64,000 bases of DNA from JBOZRQ01 sp050789255 (GTDB lineage: Bacteria; Bacillota; Sulfobacillia; Symbiobacteriales; Symbiobacteriaceae). Location: assembly GCA_050789255.1 (NCBI GenBank), contig JBOZRQ010000033.1, positions 124,001 through 188,000 of the forward strand, given 5' to 3'. Below are positions 58,388 to 64,000 of the stretch, one piece after another. Positions within the stretch are counted from its first letter, which is position 1. Every line of letters starts with the position of its first letter. The notes beneath the pieces were generated by a model. It made no database searches. It had not been told where the DNA came from and was given only the letters and a program-made list of their open reading frames with translations. The position numbers were made by a program, and so were the translations under genes.

Positions 58388-60923
58388 GGATCGTCGCCCC
58401 CGTGTTCCACCCGCTGATGGCGACCTGGCGCTCGCCCTCGGGCGCACCCGTCCAGTCGGCCCGGACGGTGCGGCTCTCCCCGGGCAGCAGGCTGAAGTAG
58501 TTATCGGTCACGAACAGGTAGCCGGTGCGCGAAAGCAGCTCCCGCGGGTCCTCCAGTCCGACCTGCAACGCCGTATAGGCCCCGGTGTTGGTAATGCGGA
58601 GGCCATCGTTGGTGCGGACGACTTCCAAAGCGGTTGCGGGGGCGCCCAGCATCGGCTTGAGGGTTTTGCCGGTGGTGAAGAGGTAGCGGTTCTCGGCAAC
58701 CAGGGCGCCGGTGCTATCCGCGATGCCCAGGTCGAGGAAGAACAGTTCCTCGCCGATCTTGGCGAGCGGCAGCGTCACACGGCCGATCTGGCCGGCGCCG
58801 TTGGCCGCCACGTCCACCGTGTGCTGCTCCTTGAGCAGGACCTTGCCCGAAGCCCCGACGATGCGGACGCTCAGGCGGGCGCCGCCGATGGGACCCACGT
58901 GGGAGTTGGCCGCCCAAAGATCGGCCTGGAAGTACTCCCGGCCTTCCCAGGCCTGGGTCTCGAACTTGGCCGAGACGGAGACCGGGGCGTAGGCCCGGGC
59001 GACGGCATAGTAGGCCGCCTTGGGCTGGGCGTAGTAGTCGACCGCTGCAGTGCACCAGCTGTTGGGGTAGGGCTCGTTGAACTGCCAGAGGATCGAGCCG
59101 GAGTTGCGCCACTGCCGGCGCCGATTGGACTCCAGGGCGTAGCGGAGCGCCTCGGCCTGGAGGAACTGGCTGGCCCGGGAGAGCGTCGCCACGTTATCGA
59201 TGCCGGCGAAGATCTCCTGAACGAGCGGCTCGTTGATCCACCAGGAGCCACGGTGGAAGTAGACCGGGTTGTCCCGGTTGGTCGGCCACTGCCGCGCCGT
59301 GGAGATGGTGGCGTTCAGCGTGTTGAGGAACGCCATGCCCTCGGCGCCGAACTCGCTGTGCAGCAGCGAGGTGCCGTTGTTATAGAGGGTGTACTGGCCG
59401 GTCAGGCCCTGGTGCTCCCAGGGGCCGTGGACGTCGTGCAGGCCGTCCGGGTCGTTCTTGATGTTCTCCAGCGTGTTGCCGAAGACCCGGCCGGTGGGCG
59501 AGGTGGCCAGCCAGAAGCGGTCGGGATCAAGCCGGTTGACGGCGTCCTTGAGGGCTGCGAGCACCGGCTCGGCGTCCGTGAGTGGCTTCTCGTCGAGGCC
59601 GGCGAGCTCGTTGCCGCCGCACCAGAGCACGAGGCTGGGGTGGTTGCGCTTGCGGGGGATGATCTGCTCGGCTTCCTTGACCATCATGTCAATAAAGCCG
59701 GGATCGGTGGAGGGCTTGTTGGCGATGCCGGAGCTAGACATGATGAACTCCTGCCAGACCATGATGCCGTAGCGGTCGCAGAGGTTGTAGAACGCTTCCT
59801 TCTCAATAAGGCCGCCGCCCCAGATCCGCAGCAGGTTGACGTTCGCCTGCCGGGCCATGGTCAGGAGCCGGTTCAGCTTCTCGGGGCGCTCGACGCCGTA
59901 CATGACATCGATGGGGACCCAGTTCCAGCCCTTGATGTAGATGCGTTTGCCGTTGACGACCAGCACGTAGTTGAGGGCGGTCGGATCGGGGGTGTCGTTG
60001 CCGGCCATCTCAATGCGGCGGATGCCGAAGCTGATCTGACGGGCATGGTACTCATGGGCGCCCTCGCTGAGGACGGCTACCCTCGCTTCGTAGAGCGGCT
60101 GCTCGCCGTGGCCGTTGGGCCACCAGAGCTTGGGCTGATCGACCGGCATGAGCAGGTTCAGGCGGGTCTCGCCGGGGGGCAGGGCATGCTTGGTTTGTGT
60201 GGTCGCCACTACTTGGCCATCGAGGGTGATGGTCGTCTCCAGCTCCACGGTTTCCCGGGTAGACGACTGGAGCGCCACGGAGACCGACAGATCGGCCCGG
60301 GAATAGTCATCGTTCAGCACGGGCCGGACCCACAGGTCGCTGACCTGGACCGGACCGGTCACCTCCAGGTAGACATCGTCCCAGATGCCGATGTGGGGCA
60401 TGCGGGGGCAGAAGTCCCACCAGTAAGTCATGCGGCTCTTGTGGGTGTCGACGTAGCTGGTCTTGCTGACCTGGGGCTCCTCGTCCGGGGCGCGGTCGAT
60501 GACCACGGCCACCAGGTTCTCTCCGTCGTAGCTGACCAGATCGGTGATGTCGAAGGAGACCGGGGTGTACATGCCCCGGTGGGCGCCCAGGGGCTTGCCG
60601 TTGAGGAAGAACTGCGCCGAGTAATCTACGCCTTCAAACCGCAGGGCGACGGTCTGCCCCCGCCACGCCGGGTCGGCGGCGAAGCTCTTCTTATAGATCC
60701 AGGTGCGCTGGTGGACCCACTCCACCAGCAGGCTGTTGCGCTCGTAGTACGGGTCGGGAATCTCACCGAGCTGCCACAGGTCGTTGTGGACGCTGCCGGG
60801 AACGGTGCCCTTATTCCACCAGCGCACGTCACGGGTGCCGGGCTTCTCGCCGTTGCGCCAGAACCAGTCCTCGCCGAGGTAACCCTTGAAGAGCCAGTCG
60901 TTCCCGTTGAGGGAAATCCGCAT
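58380..60923 (-). CDS. GH2 beta-mannosidase
   Basis: ATG 60923 (MRISLNGNDWLFKG) is the start expected for GH2 beta-mannosidases and follows a GGGGG run at 8-9 nt; the frame to 60974 has no better site. The 847-aa enzyme has sugar-binding and Ig-like domains around a TIM barrel. Acid/base is E439 in WCGGNEL, nucleophile E524 in LLHSEFGAEG. KGWNWVPIDVMYG marks the mannosidase group. No signal peptide. First gene of the long leftward operon; it diverges from GH38 over the shared operator-like element. Confidence 0.94.
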   Translation of the reverse strand: MRISLNGNDWLFKGYLGEDWFWRNGEKPGTRDVRWWNKGTVPGSVHNDLWQLGEIPDPYYERNSLLVEWVHQRTWIYKKSFAADPAWRGQTVALRFEGVDYSAQFFLNGKPLGAHRGMYTPVSFDITDLVSYDGENLVAVVIDRAPDEEPQVSKTSYVDTHKSRMTYWWDFCPRMPHIGIWDDVYLEVTGPVQVSDLWVRPVLNDDYSRADLSVSVALQSSTRETVELETTITLDGQVVATTQTKHALPPGETRLNLLMPVDQPKLWWPNGHGEQPLYEARVAVLSEGAHEYHARQISFGIRRIEMAGNDTPDPTALNYVLVVNGKRIYIKGWNWVPIDVMYGVERPEKLNRLLTMARQANVNLLRIWGGGLIEKEAFYNLCDRYGIMVWQEFIMSSSGIANKPSTDPGFIDMMVKEAEQIIPRKRNHPSLVLWCGGNELAGLDEKPLTDAEPVLAALKDAVNRLDPDRFWLATSPTGRVFGNTLENIKNDPDGLHDVHGPWEHQGLTGQYTLYNNGTSLLHSEFGAEGMAFLNTLNATISTARQWPTNRDNPVYFHRGSWWINEPLVQEIFAGIDNVATLSRASQFLQAEALRYALESNRRRQWRNSGSILWQFNEPYPNSWCTAAVDYYAQPKAAYYAVARAYAPVSVSAKFETQAWEGREYFQADLWAANSHVGPIGGARLSVRIVGASGKVLLKEQHTVDVAANGAGQIGRVTLPLAKIGEELFFLDLGIADSTGALVAENRYLFTTGKTLKPMLGAPATALEVVRTNDGLRITNTGAYTALQVGLEDPRELLSRTGYLFVTDNYFSLLPGESRTVRADWTGAPEGERQVAISGWNTGATIHA

Positions 60924-60994
60924 TTCTCTAACCCCCATGAAAAGATCGGGCATATCGCCCTCAATCTGTGACAAAACCCAAGGAAAAACGGCAA

Positions 60995-61019
60995 ACTTAG
61001 TCTAATGAATGTAGTAAGT
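60995..61019. promoter_or_regulatory. Second copy of the shared operator-like element
   Basis: ACTTA-N15-TAAGT, with TTAGTCTAA inside and AAAACGG just left, as at 4418-4442. Only three bases in 25 differ. It lies between the divergent GH2 (60923) and GH38 (61093) starts, so one protein could control both. Confidence 0.7.
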
Positions 61020-61092
61020 CGTTCGCCTTTGCGGTGGATAAACCCTTCCGGAACCCCGAACTCGGGCTGACAAAGGAGCCTCGTTTTCCCTT

Positions 61093-63582
61093 ATGACGCA
61101 CAAGGCCTTTACCTTTTTGATGGCCGGCCACGCGCACCTGGACCCCGTCTGGCTGTGGGACTGGCGCGAGGGCTACGAGGCGCTCAAGGCCACCTTCCGC
61201 TCTGCGCTGGACCGCATGGCAGAGAACCCGGACATGGTCTTCGTCCACAGCTCGGCGGCCCACTACCACTGGATGGAAGAGCACCCGGCCCTCCTGGCGG
61301 AGATTCGGGCTGCCGTGGAGCGCGGTCAGTGGGAGCCGGTGGGCGGCTGGTGGGTGGAGCCCGACATGAACATCCCCTCCGGGGAGTCGCTGGCGCGCCA
61401 GGGGCTCTACGGGCAGCGGTACATGGAGAAGGCCCTGGGCCGCCGGGCCACAGTAGCCTTCCTGCCCGACTCCTTCGGTCACCCCGGCACCATCCCGCAG
61501 ATCTTCCGGCAGACCGGGCTGACGCACTTCGTCTTCATGCGGCCGGGCGCCCACGAGCGGGAGCTGCCGTCCAACCTTTTCTGGTGGGAGGGCGCCGACG
61601 GCACCCGCGTACTGACCGCCCGGGTCGAGACCTATAACACCAACCCGCTCAACGTCGCCCAGTCCCTGGGGCGCAACCTTGCCTTCCGGCCCCAGGGCGA
61701 GCCCGAGTGGATCGCCCTGTATGGTGTGGGCAACCACGGGGGCGGGCCTACCAAGGCGCTGATCCAGAACATCCGGGATCTGAATGCGGACCCGGCCTGG
61801 CCCTCCGTGCAGTTCAGCGGGCTGGGACCCTTCTTTGAGCGTGCTGAGCAGCGGGAGCATCCTGTCTACAATGGCAGCCTTCAGTATCATGCCCGCGGTT
61901 GCTACTCCGTCTATTCGGCGATCAAGCAGCAGAACCGGGAGGCCGAGGAGACGCTCCTGGCCGCGGAGCGCTGGGCTGCCGTGGCCTCCGCCTTTGGGCG
62001 TGGGTATCCCGTGGAGCCCCTGACCCGGGCCTGGCGCCACCTGCTCTTCAACCAGTTCCACGACCTGATCGGCGGCACCAGCATCAAGAACGCCTACGCC
62101 GACGCTCACCACGAGCTGGGCGAGGCGATCGGCACGGGGCGCCGCACCCTGTACGGGGCGCTTCAGTCCATCACGCAGCAGATCGACACCACCCTGAAGG
62201 GCAGGCCCTACGCTGAGGCCTACCGCCGGCCGCGCAGCGGGCCGGGCGACTGGGTGACCGACATGGGCGACGGGGTGCCGGTGGTGGTCTTTAACCCGAG
62301 CAGCTGGCCCCGGCGCGAGGTGATCGATGTCGAGGTGGCCGACTGGACGGCGCCCGACCTGCGGGTGCTGGACGAGGAGGGAAACCCGGTCCTCCACCAG
62401 AACGCCCGGACCGAGGCCGCGGTGGGCGAGCGCCGTCGGGCGGTCTTCACCGTGGAGGTCCCGCCGCTGGGGTACCGGACCTATCGCATCATCGACGAGC
62501 CTCCGGTCGCTGCGGATGACGGTGGGCTTGCGGTGACCGAGACTTCGATCGAGAACCGCTGGTGGCGCCTTGAGCTGGACCCGGCGACCGGCGCCCTCCG
62601 CTCCCTGCGGGACAAGGAGCGCGGGCTGGAACTGCTCGCGGGGGGCGGCGCCCAACTTCTGGTGGTGGAGGATCCGACTAACCCCTGGGGCTTCCGGGAG
62701 CAGCAGTTCCGGCGCCTGACCGGCACCTTCGGGGAGGCCCGGTTTCGGGTGCTGGAGAGCGGCCCGGTGCGGGCTGTCGTCGCCGTAACCACCCGTTTCG
62801 GGGCGTCGACCGCCCGCCAGGAGTTCACGCTCTACCGGGACGTGCTGGAGATTCATGGCCGGTTGCGGGTGAACTGGCAGGAGCAGTTAAAGACCCTGAA
62901 GCTGGCCTTCCCGTTCGCGCTGGGCAACGCCAAAGCCACCTTGTCCGCGCCTTACGGCCATCTGCCAGCCGCCGGGGACGGCCTGGAAGAACCGATCCAG
63001 CAGTGGCTGGACGTGACCGGCGAGCTCCGGGACGCCCGGGGCGTTGCCCATCCTTACGGGGTCGCCCTGCTCAACGACTCCAAGTACGGGGCGGACATCC
63101 TGGGCGGTGAGATGCGGCTGAGCGTCCTGCGCAGCACAGTTTTTGCTTCGCACCGGCCCGATCAGCTGGACCCGGAGCTGGGCTACCCCTTCACCGACCA
63201 GGGCTGGCAGGAGATGCGCTGGGCGCTGGCGCCCCACGCGGGGCCGTGGCAGGATGCCGGCGTAGTCCACGCAGCCCACGCCTTCAACTCGCCGCTGCCG
63301 TTCGTGCGGGAGTATGTCCATCCCGGGACTCTGCCGCCTTCTCAGTCCTTCCTGACCGTCACCCCGCCCGGGGCAGTCGTCGTGACCGCCCTGAAGCAGG
63401 CGGAGCAGAGCGACGACCTGGTGCTCCGGCTGTATGAGCCGCACGGTCGGGCAGCCCAGGCCGAGGTGTCGCTGCTAGGTGTCAGGTTTGCTGTGGAGGT
63501 CAGGCCGCAGGAAATCAAGAGCTTCCGGGTCAGCCGGTCTGGGCGGGTGACCGAGGTCAACATGCTCGAAGATCCGTCGTGA
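61093..63582 (+). CDS. GH38 alpha-mannosidase
   Basis: An 829-aa GH38 enzyme starting MTHKAFTFLMAGHAHLDPVW. Zinc ligands H15 and D17, nucleophile Asp in FLPDSFGHP and the His/Asp pair in FNQFHDLIGG are all present. AAAGGAG lies ~14 nt before ATG 61093, a long spacing. No signal peptide. Monocistronic, followed by the repeat/terminator region. Closely similar over its length to the 4519 product, and more so to it than to the 19596 product in the helix WDWREGYEALK, suggesting duplication of a gene together with its operator. Confidence 0.95.
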   Translation: MTHKAFTFLMAGHAHLDPVWLWDWREGYEALKATFRSALDRMAENPDMVFVHSSAAHYHWMEEHPALLAEIRAAVERGQWEPVGGWWVEPDMNIPSGESLARQGLYGQRYMEKALGRRATVAFLPDSFGHPGTIPQIFRQTGLTHFVFMRPGAHERELPSNLFWWEGADGTRVLTARVETYNTNPLNVAQSLGRNLAFRPQGEPEWIALYGVGNHGGGPTKALIQNIRDLNADPAWPSVQFSGLGPFFERAEQREHPVYNGSLQYHARGCYSVYSAIKQQNREAEETLLAAERWAAVASAFGRGYPVEPLTRAWRHLLFNQFHDLIGGTSIKNAYADAHHELGEAIGTGRRTLYGALQSITQQIDTTLKGRPYAEAYRRPRSGPGDWVTDMGDGVPVVVFNPSSWPRREVIDVEVADWTAPDLRVLDEEGNPVLHQNARTEAAVGERRRAVFTVEVPPLGYRTYRIIDEPPVAADDGGLAVTETSIENRWWRLELDPATGALRSLRDKERGLELLAGGGAQLLVVEDPTNPWGFREQQFRRLTGTFGEARFRVLESGPVRAVVAVTTRFGASTARQEFTLYRDVLEIHGRLRVNWQEQLKTLKLAFPFALGNAKATLSAPYGHLPAAGDGLEEPIQQWLDVTGELRDARGVAHPYGVALLNDSKYGADILGGEMRLSVLRSTVFASHRPDQLDPELGYPFTDQGWQEMRWALAPHAGPWQDAGVVHAAHAFNSPLPFVREYVHPGTLPPSQSFLTVTPPGAVVVTALKQAEQSDDLVLRLYEPHGRAAQAEVSLLGVRFAVEVRPQEIKSFRVSRSGRVTEVNMLEDPS

Positions 63583-63590
63583 TCCTCCTT

Positions 63591-63789
63591 GTCCAAATCT
63601 GAGACTCTCCAGACCCGAGAAACAGTCTCAGAATTGGATGAGTTGCTCACATGATCCTCATTTGACACCCCCTAGGGGTATAAAAATCTGGAAGTCCAAA
63701 CCTTTTTTCTGCTTCCCCCATGATTGTCACAAGACTCATCCAAACGTGAGACTCCCTCTGGCCGGAGAACAGTCTCAGGATTGAATGAG
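63591..63789 (+). repeat. Two copies of a 52-bp hairpin-forming repeat
   Basis: Copies at 63591-63642 and 63738-63789 align without gaps, about 38 of 52 bases identical. Conserved parts are TCCAAA, the stem arms TGAGACT and AGTCTCA (each hairpin 7 bp, ~16-nt loop) and ATTG-ATGAG. Loops vary while arms are identical, as expected for conserved structure. Confidence 0.65.
63662..63684 (+). promoter_or_regulatory. TTGACA / CCCCTAGGGG / TATAAA element
   Basis: TTGACA (63662-63667), then CCCCCTAGGGG and TATAAA (63679-63684). The palindrome resembles CsoR-type copper operators (ACCCCC-TA-GGGGTAT), but the -35/-10 spacing is only 11 nt, so it is not a normal promoter as it stands and may be degenerate. 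Confidence 0.35.
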
Positions 63790-63824
63790 GTCGTTGTTTG
63801 TGCCAGCAACCGGCCAAAATGACC

Positions 63825-63851
63825 AACCGCCTCTCACCGAGAGGCGGTTTT
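63825..63851 (+). terminator. Intrinsic terminator
   Basis: AACCGCCTCTC and GAGAGGCGGTT form a perfect 11-bp stem with a 3-nt loop, followed by TTG. Confidence 0.88.
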
Positions 63852-63914
63852 GCATGGGGGGTATCCCGTCTATCCCCTTTTGGACCACCACCTCATGTAG
63901 GGCAGGTGACGAAA

Positions 63915-63961
63915 GACCGGGGATGGCGGGCGTGAAATTGCCCACCATCCCCGGTCTTCTT
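63915..63961 (-). terminator. Second hairpin terminator, probably for a leftward gene
   Basis: GACCGGGGATGG and CCATCCCCGGTC form a perfect 12-bp stem; on the minus strand TTTCG follows and on the plus strand TTCTT. No rightward gene lies between this and the previous terminator, so the leftward use is more likely. Confidence 0.7.
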
Positions 63962-63967
63962 ACGTCG

Positions 63968-64000
63968 CTATGGCTTGGCATGGTAGGCCATGTTCATGTA
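63968..64000 (-). CDS. Possible C-terminal end of a leftward gene beyond the window
   Basis: The minus strand reads ten codons (YMNMAYHAKP) and a TAG stop entering from the window edge, just upstream of a good terminator on that strand. Too short to identify; could also be chance. Confidence 0.25.
   Translation of the reverse strand, partial: YMNMAYHAKP

Larger units (their letters stand above)
63583..64000 (+). other. Gene-poor end region with repeats and two terminators
   Basis: After the GH38 stop this 418-bp stretch holds two copies of a 52-bp hairpin motif, a CsoR-like palindrome, two intrinsic terminators, and possibly the last codons of a leftward gene. No open frame with a ribosome site was found. 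A small non-coding RNA ending at 63851 is possible. Confidence 0.5.

Noticed and set aside
58374..60971. 865-codon plus-strand frame opposite GH2
   Set aside because: GH2 with both catalytic glutamates is on the minus strand; the plus frame has repetitive Val/Gly/Leu-rich shadow composition.
63591..63789. CRISPR array
   Set aside because: Only two imperfect 52-bp copies with a long spacer and no cas genes.

Overview
The window looks like chromosome from a high-GC, Gram-positive, probably spore-forming Bacillota of the Symbiobacterium kind. This is inferred from strong AGGAGG-type ribosome binding sites, frequent GTG and TTG starts, an SLH-domain surface protein, DUF2680 and CBO0543-family proteins and a Cof-type phosphatase. 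No rRNA, tRNA, transposase or CRISPR array was seen.

Two glycoside-hydrolase regions frame the window. In the left one (1-9537), a leftward operon (GH1, a clan GH-D alpha-glycosidase, and an MngB-type GH38 cut by the window edge) diverges from a rightward operon (GH38 alpha-mannosidase, mannose-6-phosphate isomerase, ROK sugar kinase). In the right one (47391-63582), a long leftward series (GH2 beta-mannosidase, an (alpha/alpha)6-barrel protein, a GH43-like lipoprotein, GH4, a DUF3604/PHP protein and two exporter-fold ABC subunits) diverges from another GH38. A fourth GH38 stands alone at 19596-22085. The two divergent intergenic regions carry almost the same 25-bp element (4418-4442 and 60995-61019), which suggests one regulator for both loci. 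The GH38, GH2, GH1 and GH4 enzymes have no signal peptides, so manno-oligosaccharides would be degraded in the cytoplasm and mannose sent to fructose-6-phosphate through ManA and the ROK kinase. No classical sugar importer is present.

Between them (9.6-47.3 kb) lie housekeeping and accessory genes: a Dps-like protein, an ICMT-family membrane methyltransferase under a palindromic operator, a beta-propeller lipoprotein, a decayed patch (12.6-14.5 kb) with three gene remnants including a lanthipeptide-dehydratase C-terminal (SpaB_C) fragment, YceI and DUF2680 secreted proteins, metallo-hydrolase and SDR genes, an SLH protein interrupted by one in-frame TAG, and an ArsR-family regulator with clear operators. 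That regulator diverges from an M3 peptidase gene and leads a heterodimeric ABC exporter operon ending in a 76-aa small protein. A second heterodimeric exporter pair follows, with a 14-codon leader peptide in its 5' UTR. Further on are Nudix, Cof phosphatase, epimerase, Aer-like chemoreceptor, M20 peptidase, TPR protein, several small proteins of unknown function and an unusual stalk-domain/oligopeptide-binding fusion.

Most noteworthy are the shared operator of the mannoside loci, the in-frame stop in the SLH gene, the ArsR operators, the leader peptide before the second ABC pair, the head-to-head gene remnants, a large hairpin at 42601-42668, and a tandem hairpin repeat with two terminators at the right end.
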